Assembly: GCA_002471825.1 (NCBI GenBank)
Contig: DKQS01000001.1
Location: 233,567 to 297,566, forward strand
Source of the DNA: Flavobacteriaceae bacterium UBA7302
GTDB taxonomy: Bacteria > Bacteroidota > Bacteroidia > Flavobacteriales > Flavobacteriaceae
Length of the DNA stretch: 64,000 nt
Reading direction: 5' to 3'
Every line of letters starts with the position of its first letter. The first letter of the stretch is position 1. A program made the translations under genes and the position numbers. The notes under the pieces were generated by a model. The model searched no databases, was not told where the DNA came from, and was given only the letters and a program-made list of their open reading frames with translations. Of this stretch, positions 34,564-43,728 are shown in pieces.

Positions 34564-35175
34564 TTATCGTCGGTCAATTTCATCTCTAATTTTGGCAGCC
34601 ATTTCATAGTCTTCATCTATCACCGCCTTTTCCAATTCTTTTTGCAACTGAGCCATGGTAAGGCCCGATAAGCGATCTTCCTCAGTATCTGTAGGACTGA
34701 GTTCTACCAATGCCTCGTCGCCTTCCTCTGAACTTAATGGTTCCAAAGCCATCTCCTCTTCTACCTTGAGATAAACTCCCGCTTTATCAAGAATATTCTC
34801 ATAAGTAAAAATAGGTGCGTCAAATCTAACAGCTAGGGCAATCGCATCAGATGTACGCGCATCAATGGTTTGTTCTTCACCTTCGCGAATGCAAATCAAA
34901 CTTGAAAAAAACACGCCGTCTACCAATTTATGAATGACCACTTCTTTTACAAAAATGGAAAAGGTATCTGCAAAAGATTTGAACAAGTCGTGAGTTAATG
35001 GTCTGGGAGGACGAATTTCTTTTTCTAAAGCAATAGCAATGGATTGGGCCTCAAAGGCACCAATAATGATGGGAAGGGTCCTTTGACCGCCACTCTCGCT
35101 CAATACCAAAGCATAGGCGCCAGTTTGGGTCTGGCTGTAGGAAATTCCCTTTATATTCAGTTGAATTAAACTCAT
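34564..35175 (-). CDS. Bifunctional nuclease (DUF151) with UVR motif
   Basis: 203 residues. The DUF151/BFN domain covers residues 1-~130 (LPIIIGAFEAQSIAIALE, RPLTHDLFKSF, DARTSDAIALAVRFDAPIF). An acidic linker and a C-terminal UvrB/UvrC (UVR) helix pair (LQKELEKAVIDEDYEMAAKIRDEI) follow. Nuclease activity is reported for some family members. ATG at 35175 chosen; the frame is open 42 bases further upstream. Confidence 0.88.
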   Translation of the reverse strand: MSLIQLNIKGISYSQTQTGAYALVLSESGGQRTLPIIIGAFEAQSIAIALEKEIRPPRPLTHDLFKSFADTFSIFVKEVVIHKLVDGVFFSSLICIREGEEQTIDARTSDAIALAVRFDAPIFTYENILDKAGVYLKVEEEMALEPLSSEEGDEALVELSPTDTEEDRLSGLTMAQLQKELEKAVIDEDYEMAAKIRDEIDRR

Positions 35176-35251
35176 GAAATCAAAAGACTTTTTAGCTAAA
35201 AAGTAACAGTGGCACAATTTAATAAATTAAATTTCAAACCACCATGAAAAT

Positions 35252-35285
35252 AAAAAAACCTACCAAATAATTGATAGGTTTTTTC
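35252..35285 (-). terminator. Terminator after etfA
   Basis: Stem AAAAAACCTA.CAA / TTG.TAGGTTTTTT with one mismatch and a 4-nt loop, T run on the minus strand. Confidence 0.75.
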
Positions 35286-35302
35286 CTTTTTGATTTATCA
35301 GA

Positions 35303-36262
35303 CTATGCTTGTTTAAAAGCTTTAAGTTTATCAATTAATTTAGGTACTACTTCAAAAGCATCTCCTACAATTCCGTAGTCGGCCGCCTTAAAGAATGGCG
35401 CTTCTGGATCGGTATTGATCACCACTTTAACTTTGGAAGCGTTCACACCAGCAAGATGTTGAATCGCTCCAGAAATTCCGATAGCAATGTATAAGTTGGT
35501 CGCCACTGGCTTTCCAGTTTGTCCAACGTGCTCACTGTGAGGTCTCCATCCTAAATCAGATACTGGTTTTGAACAGGCGGTCGCTGCACCAAGTACATCG
35601 GCCAACTCTTCTACCATTCCCCAATTTTCAGGTCCTTTTAATCCTCTACCAGCAGAAACCACTACATCAGCATCGGCAATAGTTACCTGACCAGTTGCGC
35701 GTTCTACTTTTTCAGTAGTAACGCCCAATCCACCTTCTATTGAATAATCAAAATTCTCTGTGGAACCATCCACTGGATTCTCAACCATTCCGAATGAATT
35801 CTTAGCCAATCCAATCACCTTGTTTTCGGTTTTGATTTCAGTATTTGAAAAAGCTTTGTTTGAAAAAGCCTTTCTCTTTACTACGAAAGGTGTGGTAGAA
35901 ATTAAATCAGACACCACGTTTGATGCATAAGCAGCATTCATTTCAACAGCCACTAAAGGTGCTAGATACAAACCGTCAGCACCAGAGTCGATCACAACCA
36001 CATTGGCACCTTGATTGTTTGCCACTGCAGCAATAGCAGAAGCGTATCCTTTGGCATTGAATTCAGAGAAATCTCCACAAACCACGTTTACTACTTTGCT
36101 TGCACCATAAGTGTACAACTCAGCACTATCATTATTGTTTACGGTAACTACCGTCATTTCACTTCCCAACTGTTCAGCAATCTTATTTCCATAAGAAACT
36201 AGTTCAAAAGCACTCTTTTTTATTTTTCCATCTGACGAATCAGCAAAAACTAATACAGACAT
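35303..36262 (-). CDS. etfA: Electron transfer flavoprotein subunit alpha
   Basis: 319 residues. The FAD-binding C-terminal domain shows VVSAGRGLKGPENW, GWRPHSEHVGQTGK, LYIAIGISGAIQHLAG and INTDPEAPFFKAADYGIVGD. With EtfB it passes electrons from acyl-CoA and other dehydrogenases to ETF-quinone oxidoreductase. Second gene after etfB, 26 bases apart. Confidence 0.95.
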   Translation of the reverse strand: MSVLVFADSSDGKIKKSAFELVSYGNKIAEQLGSEMTVVTVNNNDSAELYTYGASKVVNVVCGDFSEFNAKGYASAIAAVANNQGANVVVIDSGADGLYLAPLVAVEMNAAYASNVVSDLISTTPFVVKRKAFSNKAFSNTEIKTENKVIGLAKNSFGMVENPVDGSTENFDYSIEGGLGVTTEKVERATGQVTIADADVVVSAGRGLKGPENWGMVEELADVLGAATACSKPVSDLGWRPHSEHVGQTGKPVATNLYIAIGISGAIQHLAGVNASKVKVVINTDPEAPFFKAADYGIVGDAFEVVPKLIDKLKAFKQA

Positions 36263-36288
36263 ATTCTATTTTTTTGAAATAAGATTAA

Positions 36289-37035
36289 TTAAATTACTTT
36301 GGCCTCTGTGTGCAACAAATTGATGAGTTCATCAATATTTTCTGCATCAACCAACTTCACATCTCCTTTCGGAGCAGGCTTCTCATACGAATTGATGGCT
36401 GCAGTTTCACCAGCATCAACAGGTTCTACAACCTGAAGTGGTTTTTTTCTTGCCATCATAATTCCTCTCATATTCGGGATGCGAAGATCCTTCTCTTCTA
36501 CAATTCCTTTTTGACCTCCTACTACCATTGGTAAGGTGGAATTCAAATATTCGTTACCACCATCGATCTCGCGAACCAATTTCACATCTTGCCCGTCTAC
36601 TTCAATTTCGGTACAAGCATTCACAAAGTTGAAATCGACAAGGGAAGCCAACATTCCTGGCACCATTTGACCGTTGTAATCAGCAGATTCCTTTCCTGCC
36701 AAAACCAAATCATATCCACCGTCTTTTACAACTTCAGCCAATTGTCTTGCTACTGTCAATCCGTCTACGGGTTCTGCATTCACTCGAATGGCATTGTCTG
36801 CTCCAATCGCCAAAGCCTTTCTCAAGGTAGGCTCTGTATTGGCCAAGCCAACATTTACAACAGTAACCGACGCCCCTTGTTTTTCTTTAAACCACATGGC
36901 GCGCGTTAAACAAAACTCGTCATATGGATTGATTACAAACTGTACTCCGTTGGTATCAAACTTTGTATCATTTTCTACAAAATTGATTTTGGAAGTAGTG
37001 TCTGGCACATGACTTATACATACTAAAATCTTCAT
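36289..37035 (-). CDS. etfB: Electron transfer flavoprotein subunit beta
   Basis: 248 residues with the EtfB pattern: CISHVPDTTSKI at the start, INPYDEFCLTRA, LVLAGKESADYNGQMVPGMLA and the signature REIDGGNEYLNSTLPMVVGGQKG. Forms the AMP- and FAD-binding heterodimer with EtfA. Confidence 0.95.
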   Translation of the reverse strand: MKILVCISHVPDTTSKINFVENDTKFDTNGVQFVINPYDEFCLTRAMWFKEKQGASVTVVNVGLANTEPTLRKALAIGADNAIRVNAEPVDGLTVARQLAEVVKDGGYDLVLAGKESADYNGQMVPGMLASLVDFNFVNACTEIEVDGQDVKLVREIDGGNEYLNSTLPMVVGGQKGIVEEKDLRIPNMRGIMMARKKPLQVVEPVDAGETAAINSYEKPAPKGDVKLVDAENIDELINLLHTEAKVI

Positions 37036-37058
37036 TTACATTCATTTTTTGGTTGGAG

Positions 37059-37066
37059 CAAAATTA
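37059..37066 (-). promoter_or_regulatory. -7 box of etfB-etfA
   Basis: TAATTTTG then CTCC on the minus strand, 23 bases before the etfB ATG. Confidence 0.55.
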
Positions 37067-37204
37067 AGTCTTTTTTTTAAAAAATACTATGCATGCATAA
37101 TATTTTTTTGCTTTTATGTGCATAGTCGAAATCGATTGCGCAATTCTATGAAAGAATTTGGCTTATTCTAAATTTTTGAGCAAAAAAAATGACAAATATT
37201 TCCT

Positions 37205-37212
37205 TATTTTTG
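37205..37212 (+). promoter_or_regulatory. -7 box of pdhB
   Basis: TATTTTTG then CTCC, 23 bases before the pdhB ATG; the mirror image of the etfB arrangement across the shared 200-bp divergent spacer. Confidence 0.55.
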
Positions 37213-37235
37213 CTCCGATCATAAATCTATTTTGA

Positions 37236-38213
37236 ATGAAGACTGTACAATTTAGAGAAGCCATTGCAGAGGCCATGAGCGAAGAGATGCGAAGAGACGA
37301 GAGCATCTATTTAATGGGTGAAGAAGTTGCTGAATATAATGGTGCCTACAAAGCGAGTAAAGGAATGTTGGACGAATTCGGTCCGAAACGTGTTATCGAT
37401 ACGCCAATTGCCGAATTAGGTTTTGCAGGTGTTGCCATTGGTTCTGCCATGAACGGAAACCGCCCTATTGTAGAATACATGACCTTCAATTTCTCTTTGG
37501 TAGGTATTGATCAAATCATCAACAACGCGGCAAAAATCCGACAAATGTCTGGCGGTCAGTTCAACTGCCCTATTGTATTTAGAGGGCCAACTGCTTCTGC
37601 TGGTCAATTGGGTGCAACACACTCACAAGCTTTTGAAAATTGGTTTGCGAATACTCCGGGATTGAAAGTAATTGTTCCTTCAAATCCGTATGACGCCAAA
37701 GGTCTTTTAAAAGCAGCCATTAGAGATGATGATCCAGTAATCTTTATGGAATCTGAACAGATGTATGGTGATAAGATGGAGATTCCTGAAGGAGAATACG
37801 TGTTACCCATTGGTGTTGCTGATATCAAAAGAGAAGGAACTGATGTGACTGTTGTATCTTTTGGTAAAATCATCAAAGAAGCATACAAGGCAGCCGAAGA
37901 GTTAGCCAAAGAAAATATTTCGATTGAAATTATTGATTTGAGAACAGTAAGACCGATGGATCATGCCGCAATCATCGAATCAGTAAAGAAAACAAACCGA
38001 TTGGTAGTTCTTGAAGAGGCTTGGCCATTTGGAAGTGTTGCCTCAGAAATCACTTTTAGAATCCAAAATGAAGCCTTCGATTATTTGGATGCTCCAATCA
38101 AACGCATTACGACCGCAGACACACCTGCACCCTATTCTCCAGTATTGTTAGAGAAATGGATACCGAATCATACGGATGTCGTCAAAGCAGTGAAAGAAGT
38201 ATTATACGTATAA
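37236..38213 (+). CDS. pdhB: Pyruvate dehydrogenase E1 component subunit beta
   Basis: 325 residues, transketolase-like. Signatures are MGEEVAEYNGAYKASKGM, RVIDTPIAELGFAGVAIG (the Glu that activates thiamine diphosphate), MTFNFSLVGIDQIINNAAK and RGPTASAGQLGATHSQAFE. It forms the E1 heterotetramer with an alpha subunit encoded elsewhere. Single gene with its own promoter and terminator. Confidence 0.94.
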   Translation: MKTVQFREAIAEAMSEEMRRDESIYLMGEEVAEYNGAYKASKGMLDEFGPKRVIDTPIAELGFAGVAIGSAMNGNRPIVEYMTFNFSLVGIDQIINNAAKIRQMSGGQFNCPIVFRGPTASAGQLGATHSQAFENWFANTPGLKVIVPSNPYDAKGLLKAAIRDDDPVIFMESEQMYGDKMEIPEGEYVLPIGVADIKREGTDVTVVSFGKIIKEAYKAAEELAKENISIEIIDLRTVRPMDHAAIIESVKKTNRLVVLEEAWPFGSVASEITFRIQNEAFDYLDAPIKRITTADTPAPYSPVLLEKWIPNHTDVVKAVKEVLYV

Positions 38214-38538
38214 AGACAAGGAGAAACATCAAAAGTGTTTCTCTTTTTTTGTGCATTTAGTTCAGCCCAAACTACAGGTTTTTCCTTCATTCAAACCCAA
38301 TCTTCCAAAAGAATAAAAATTAGGTTTAAAAATATGTTTCTTGAAGCTAAAAAATAGAGACCAAACAACCTATTTAAAAATGGTTTAATCCCCAGAAAAA
38401 GAACAATTTAACTCTTATTTTACCCTTAGTTCATCAAGTATCAAAAGTTGAGCCTTCATTAATTAAAGATTACTTTTTTTATCCCCCTAGTTTTTAGTAC
38501 TTTTAGCCCCGCGAAAATTAAATTAACTAAATTATATT
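38214..38538. other. Intergenic region before hppA
   Basis: 325 bases without a credible gene. It holds the pdhB terminator at its left end and is AT-rich. It should contain the hppA promoter, but no exact TAnnTTTG is visible. Confidence 0.4.
38219..38250 (+). terminator. Terminator after pdhB
   Basis: Stem GGAGAAACA / TGTTTCTC(T), 7-nt loop, followed by seven T. Confidence 0.8.
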
Positions 38539-40953
38539 ATGGACTTTATAGTAAATTTTTTACCTGCATTTGGTGTCCTAGCACTTTTATTTGTGTTTGT
38601 AAAGAGCGCATGGGTGGGTAAACAAGACCAAGGTGATGACAAGATGAAGAACATCGCCAAAAACATCGCAGACGGTGCCATGTCTTTCTTAAAGGCTGAG
38701 TACAAAATCTTATCAGTTTTTGTAGTAGCTGTGGCAATCTTATTGTATTTCAAAGGAAATGCTGAAGAAGGATCTAACGGAGTGGTAGCAATATCATTCA
38801 TCGTTGGTGCAATCTGTTCTGCTTTAGCTGGTTTCATCGGAATGAAAGTAGCTACCAAAGCAAATGTTAGAACTACAAATGCTGCTAGAACTTCATTAGG
38901 AAAAGCTTTAGAAGTTGCTTTTGCCGGGGGTGCTGTAATGGGGCTCGGAGTTGTAGGTTTAGGTGTTTTAGGATTGAGTGGTCTTTTCATGATTTACAGT
39001 GAAATGGGCTGGGGAATCAATGAAGTATTAAACGTATTATCTGGTTTCTCTCTTGGAGCTTCTTCAATTGCGTTATTTGCGCGTGTTGGAGGTGGTATCT
39101 ACACCAAAGCTGCAGACGTTGGAGCTGACTTAGTAGGTAAGGTTGAAGCTGGTATTCCAGAAGATCACCCATTAAACCCTGCAACTATTGCGGATAACGT
39201 TGGTGATAACGTTGGTGACGTTGCTGGTATGGGAGCTGACTTATTCGAATCTTATGTAGGTTCTATTATTGGTACGATGGTATTGGGTGCTGCTTTTGCA
39301 ACTGTACCCGCATTTGCTGAATCTTTCAATGGATTGGGTGCTGTATACTTACCAATGGTATTAGCTGCTATCGGAATTATCATGTCTATCATCGGTACTT
39401 TCTTTGTAAAGGTAAAAGATGGTGGTAACCCACAAACTGCATTGAATATCGGTGAATTTGGTTCTGCTGGTTTAATGTTGGTTGCATCCTATTTCATCAT
39501 TGACATGATGTTACCTGCATCATGGACTTTTGACGGAACAACCTTCTCATCAATCGGAGTTTTCTGGGCTGTATTAGCTGGTTTAGTTGCTGGTTTAGCC
39601 GTTGGAAAAATTACTGAATATTACACAGGAACGGGTACAAAACCTGTGACTTCTATTGTTAAGCAATCAGAAACTGGTAGTGCTACCAATATTATTGCTG
39701 GCTTAGGGGTTGGAATGATGTCTACAGCAATTCCAATCATCTTGATTGCTGCTGCAATTTTAGTTTCTCACTACTTTGCTGGATTATATGGTATCGCCAT
39801 TGCTGCGGTAGGTATGTTAGCGAACACTGGTATCCAATTAGCTGTTGATGCTTACGGACCAATTTCTGATAACGCTGGTGGTATTGCTGAGATGGCTGAA
39901 TTACCAAGTGAAGTAAGAGAGCGAACTGATAAATTAGATGCTGTTGGTAATACAACTGCTGCAATTGGTAAAGGATTTGCTATTGCTTCTGCTGCTTTAA
40001 CAGCGTTGGCTTTGTTTGCTGCCTTTATGCAAACTGCAAACGTAACTGCAATTGACGTATCAAGACCAGACATCATGGCTGGATTGTTAATAGGTGGTAT
40101 GTTACCATTTGTTTTCTCTGCACTTTCTATGAACGCAGTAGGTAGAGCGGCTATGGCAATGATCGAGGAAGTACGTCGTCAGTTTAGAGACATTCCTGCT
40201 TTGAAAGCTGCCTTAGAAGTAATGAGAGCTGTTGATTCGGATATGAGCAAAGCGACCAAAGAACAGAGAGCTACTTTTGATGCTGCTGACGGTGTTGCTG
40301 AATATGACAAGTGTGTTGAGATTTCTACTCAGGCTTCTATCAAAGAAATGGTATTACCAGGTTTATTAGCGATCATCGTACCAGTGGCAATTGGTTTCAT
40401 CGGTGGTGCTGAAATGCTAGGTGGTTTATTAGCTGGTGTAACTACTTGTGGTGTATTGATGGCAATCTTCCAATCAAACGCTGGTGGTGCATGGGATAAT
40501 GCTAAAAAAATGATTGAAAGTGAAGGTAGAAAAGGTACAGATGCTCACAAGGCTGCTGTAGTTGGAGATACTGTTGGTGATCCATTCAAGGATACTTCCG
40601 GACCTTCATTAAACATCTTATTAAAGTTAATGTCTGTTGTTGCTTTGGTAATCGCTCCAAGTATTGCTTTGTCTTCTAGCTCAGTTGTGGCAAAAGAAGA
40701 AATCAAGAAAGAAGTTCGTGTTGAAGTTAAAGGCGACAACGATCAAATGGCGATGGCTACCATTACAACAACTAAAGTTGTTGATGGTAAAGAAGTTACT
40801 GAAACCAAAACCATCGAAGGTACTTTAGAAGAAATCGAAAAGAAAGCAAAAGAAGCTGGCGACATGGTTGAAGTAAAAATCAAGAAGGTAGCTAAAGATG
40901 CGAAAGAAATGAAAAAAGAAGTGGAAGTTATTGTTGAGAAAAAGAAGCAGTAA
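38539..40953 (+). CDS. hppA: Membrane-bound ion-translocating pyrophosphatase, K+-dependent type, with C-terminal extension
   Basis: 804 residues, about 16 membrane helices. Substrate site: GIYTKAADVGADLVGKVEAG and DNVGDNVGDVAGMGADLFES. The motif GNTTAAIGKG has Ala where K+-independent enzymes have Lys, so it should be K+-dependent and may pump Na+ (or Na+ and H+). A second conserved block, GDTVGDPFKDTSGPSLNIL, ends the core. Residues from about 713 form an unusual tail of ~90 residues rich in Lys, Glu and Val (EVRVEVKGDND..., KTIEGTLEEIEKKAKEAGD), which by known topology should face the periplasm. The enzyme uses pyrophosphate to drive ion export. Confidence 0.94.
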   Translation: MDFIVNFLPAFGVLALLFVFVKSAWVGKQDQGDDKMKNIAKNIADGAMSFLKAEYKILSVFVVAVAILLYFKGNAEEGSNGVVAISFIVGAICSALAGFIGMKVATKANVRTTNAARTSLGKALEVAFAGGAVMGLGVVGLGVLGLSGLFMIYSEMGWGINEVLNVLSGFSLGASSIALFARVGGGIYTKAADVGADLVGKVEAGIPEDHPLNPATIADNVGDNVGDVAGMGADLFESYVGSIIGTMVLGAAFATVPAFAESFNGLGAVYLPMVLAAIGIIMSIIGTFFVKVKDGGNPQTALNIGEFGSAGLMLVASYFIIDMMLPASWTFDGTTFSSIGVFWAVLAGLVAGLAVGKITEYYTGTGTKPVTSIVKQSETGSATNIIAGLGVGMMSTAIPIILIAAAILVSHYFAGLYGIAIAAVGMLANTGIQLAVDAYGPISDNAGGIAEMAELPSEVRERTDKLDAVGNTTAAIGKGFAIASAALTALALFAAFMQTANVTAIDVSRPDIMAGLLIGGMLPFVFSALSMNAVGRAAMAMIEEVRRQFRDIPALKAALEVMRAVDSDMSKATKEQRATFDAADGVAEYDKCVEISTQASIKEMVLPGLLAIIVPVAIGFIGGAEMLGGLLAGVTTCGVLMAIFQSNAGGAWDNAKKMIESEGRKGTDAHKAAVVGDTVGDPFKDTSGPSLNILLKLMSVVALVIAPSIALSSSSVVAKEEIKKEVRVEVKGDNDQMAMATITTTKVVDGKEVTETKTIEGTLEEIEKKAKEAGDMVEVKIKKVAKDAKEMKKEVEVIVEKKKQ

Positions 40954-40974
40954 CCTACTTTCTAATTAGATATC

Positions 40975-41008
40975 AAAAAAGCCTTGAGAAATTCTCAGGG
41001 CTTTTTTT
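40975..41008. terminator. Bidirectional terminator between hppA and the convergent flavoprotein gene
   Basis: Stem AAAAAAGCC.TGAGA / TCTCA.GGCTTTTTT with one mismatch, 3-nt loop, and T runs both ways. It reaches the stop codon of the minus-strand gene. Confidence 0.8.
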
Positions 41009-42189
41009 TAATAACTTCTTTTCTTGACCAGCTCAGGTGTTTTTCGCTCTACATAAGGTTTGAACAATTTGGTGAAAAAGGAGAATATTTTCCTGCGATA
41101 TGCCAATCGTAAGGATCGCTTGCTAAACTTCAATAGCTTTCCAAACTCATTATCAAGTCTTAATTTGTAATCTTTTAAAAAGGATTCACTAAAGTCGTTT
41201 TGATCTAGACATTCTTTGACTTTGTTCGCACAAATGATTCCGGACATCATCCCAGTACCAACACCCTCTTTGTAAAATGCATTGGCTAGTCCGGCCGCAT
41301 CGCCTACTAGTAAGAAACAATTTCCTGAAACTTTCTGGTTGAAGAAATGATATGGTATTCCCCATCCTCGCCAATTCCCTTCTCTTTTTGAATTGACAAA
41401 TCGATCCTTGACCTTTGGATGCCTTGCTAGAATTGTCTCCAACTCTTCTTTTAAATTAATATTGTGCTTCTGAATATCTGAAGCATTTCCTCCCAAACTC
41501 ACATTGACCATTCCGTCTGAAAGAGGAAAGACATAAAAGAACAAAGGCATCTTTTGATAATGTACTCGAATCTCGGCCTCCAAATCTTCTGAAAGTATGT
41601 CAGCCCCAGAATAATAGGCATTGATAAAGGTTGACATCTGGTCTTTCGGAATTTTGTTCTTGGCAAGTTTCCTCGAAACTACCGATTGTATCCCATCTGC
41701 ACCCACCACGAGCTTGGATTGGATTGACTGTCCGCTTTTTAATGTGATTGCAACACCATTCTCTGTATGTATAATTTTCTTCACCTCATCACCAAAAATG
41801 GTATTGGCGTATTTCTTATTTAGATTCTCGACCAAGAAATTATCAAAGTCGATTCGCTTCGCATAGGAAATGATGGAATCACGATCCTCAGTTTCCTTGA
41901 AGTTGATGTAGTGATCATTATTGATATGCAACTTGATGGACTTGCTATGTAGAATTTTCGGATGTTCTAGAAAAGCTTGAAACAAATCTTCATCCAAGGT
42001 TTTTAATGCTTTGTAGGCATAAAGAATGAGTCCGTCACCACAGGTTTTGTCTCTGGGAAAAACGGCTTTATCGATGATGGTATGCGGAATCTTAAGTTGC
42101 GACAAACGGATTGAGGTAGCGGCACCTGCAGGACCTGCTCCTACAATACAAACATCAGTCAATAACGGTTCTTGGTTCTCGAAACTCAT
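41008..42189 (-). CDS. Geranylgeranyl reductase-like FAD oxidoreductase
   Basis: 393 residues. FAD site VCIVGAGPAGAATSIRL near residue 13, PRDKTCGDG (geranylgeranyl reductase subgroup), VVGADGIQSVVSRKL, and LLVGDAAGLANAFYKEGVGTGM. These enzymes reduce isoprenoid chains or related lipids with NAD(P)H; the exact substrate is unclear. Its ATG overlaps the pxpC stop (ATGA), so it ends the 5-oxoproline operon, which is odd for a lipid enzyme. Confidence 0.82.
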   Translation of the reverse strand: MSFENQEPLLTDVCIVGAGPAGAATSIRLSQLKIPHTIIDKAVFPRDKTCGDGLILYAYKALKTLDEDLFQAFLEHPKILHSKSIKLHINNDHYINFKETEDRDSIISYAKRIDFDNFLVENLNKKYANTIFGDEVKKIIHTENGVAITLKSGQSIQSKLVVGADGIQSVVSRKLAKNKIPKDQMSTFINAYYSGADILSEDLEAEIRVHYQKMPLFFYVFPLSDGMVNVSLGGNASDIQKHNINLKEELETILARHPKVKDRFVNSKREGNWRGWGIPYHFFNQKVSGNCFLLVGDAAGLANAFYKEGVGTGMMSGIICANKVKECLDQNDFSESFLKDYKLRLDNEFGKLLKFSKRSLRLAYRRKIFSFFTKLFKPYVERKTPELVKKRSY

Positions 42190-43034
42190 TTTGTCTTCAA
42201 CAATGAAAAACGAATATAGTCATCTGTGAATTTCTGACTTAATTTATTGACGGATTTTTCATCCAGTTGCAAGATTCTTGGATAACCTCCAGTCGTTTGG
42301 CAATCACGTTGTAGGATGATCATCTTACCTGACGGAGTCAATTGTACCGTACCTGGCAATACTCCGGACGATAAAATTTGCGGCAGGTTATTCGGAATCG
42401 TCTCTTCCAAGACAACTCCGATTCGATTGCCGTTTTTTGACAATCGAAAGGATTGTGTTAGCAGTCGTTTTTGAGTCGAGTTTAACAGGTGGAATTCTGG
42501 TCCAGGAAAACAGGTTAGTGTCTCCTCTTTTGCAGATATGCTCTCCTCAAAAGTGTACGATTGATTTTCTTTTTTTCCTATTTCGTTACCTATGTTCAAA
42601 ATAGTTCCTTTCTGTAATTTACTCTGTGGAGTAACCTGCTTAAATTGACTCCTACTTCCTTGAATCTTTTCAGTTTCGATTCCTCCATAAACCGATACAT
42701 AGGTGTAAACTCCGCGAAGTCGCTTCCCAAAACCCAACACTTGATTTTCTACCACCGAAACTGTTTGGTTCATGGGGATGGAATTACCGTCCAAATTAGG
42801 GCTAAAATCGGCCCCTGTGATACAGATAGTGGTTGGTTTCAAGAAAAGCAACTTTCCACTCCCAAGGGTAATTTCTATGCTCGCTGCTCCTTTTAGGTTC
42901 CCAAGAATTTGATTGCTCTTCTTGTAAGACTCCATGTCCATTGCTCCTCCTTTTGATAAACCAAATCGAGACAACCCCGATCTACCCGCGTCTTGAACCG
43001 ATACATGAATGCCTGGATGAATTACCTTAATCAT
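42186..43034 (-). CDS. pxpC: 5-oxoprolinase subunit C (KipA-like)
   Basis: 282 residues of the biotin-dependent carboxyltransferase-like family. Marks: HVSVQDAGRSGLSRFGLSKGGAMD near the start, ITGADFSPNLDG, and GVVLEETIPNNLP. With PxpA and PxpB it hydrolyses 5-oxoproline to glutamate using ATP. ATG at 43034 overlaps the pxpB stop by 8 bases. Confidence 0.9.
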   Translation of the reverse strand: MIKVIHPGIHVSVQDAGRSGLSRFGLSKGGAMDMESYKKSNQILGNLKGAASIEITLGSGKLLFLKPTTICITGADFSPNLDGNSIPMNQTVSVVENQVLGFGKRLRGVYTYVSVYGGIETEKIQGSRSQFKQVTPQSKLQKGTILNIGNEIGKKENQSYTFEESISAKEETLTCFPGPEFHLLNSTQKRLLTQSFRLSKNGNRIGVVLEETIPNNLPQILSSGVLPGTVQLTPSGKMIILQRDCQTTGGYPRILQLDEKSVNKLSQKFTDDYIRFSLLKTK

Positions 43035-43728
43035 GAGGAAAGGGTTTTGATTCAACACTTCCCGAATGCACTTCGAATTCCGATTTTGAAATCGGAACGA
43101 ATTTCACGTAATCTCCCGATTTCACCTTACAAGGTGGATCTTGATTTGGATCAAATAGAATCACTGGACTTTGCCCAATGACATTCCAACCTCCAATTGA
43201 TTCAAAGGGATACAAACCCGTTTGACTACCTCCAATCGCTACCGAACCTTTGCTTACCATTTTAGGATTGCCCCTTCTCGGATGATGAAGTTCCTTCGGC
43301 AATCCGCCTAAGTACATAAATCCCGGTTGGAACCCAATGAAATAAACTAAATATTTCGGTTCGGTGTGCATTTCAATAATGCGTTCCGATGAAATTCCTT
43401 TGGCCTCAGAAAGCTCATAGAGATCAGTATTATGTGATTCGTAATAGACGGGGATTTCCCAAATCTTCCGATCTGAAAAACTAATTGGACTTCTCGACTT
43501 ATAGAAATTCTGTAGTTTGACAACATGCTCTTGAAAGCTTTGAATGGGTGATGAAAAAATCAGCGTAAGGGAATGGTATCCAACAATCACATCTTCCAAA
43601 TCCATCCCATCCAAATGATTTTGGAATGCCAGCATATCTAAAAGAATTTCTTCTTTTACTTCGGCAGGCCATTCGACAAGAATTGCTTTGCTTCCAAAAG
43701 GTTTGAATTGTAGCTTATAATTTTTCAA
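43027..43728 (-). CDS. pxpB: 5-oxoprolinase subunit B (KipI-like)
   Basis: About 233 residues. Marks: FKPFGSKAILVEWP at the start, IPVYYESHNTDLYE, and the KipI motif YFIGFQPGFMYLGGLP with IGGSQTGLYPFESIGGWNVIG. Related to B. subtilis KipI, a histidine-kinase inhibitor, but the neighbourhood supports the oxoprolinase role. No ATG fits; a TTG at 43728, 12 bases inside the end of pxpA, gives the family start. Confidence 0.88.
   Translation of the reverse strand: MKNYKLQFKPFGSKAILVEWPAEVKEEILLDMLAFQNHLDGMDLEDVIVGYHSLTLIFSSPIQSFQEHVVKLQNFYKSRSPISFSDRKIWEIPVYYESHNTDLYELSEAKGISSERIIEMHTEPKYLVYFIGFQPGFMYLGGLPKELHHPRRGNPKMVSKGSVAIGGSQTGLYPFESIGGWNVIGQSPVILFDPNQDPPCKVKSGDYVKFVPISKSEFEVHSGSVESKPFPHD

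Noticed and set aside
38532..38990. Long minus-strand frame across the start of hppA.
   Set aside because: Low-complexity Pro/Thr/Ala product, antisense shadow of the Ala/Gly-rich pyrophosphatase.
42645..42896. Plus-strand frame within pxpC.
   Set aside because: Antisense shadow without similarity or start context.
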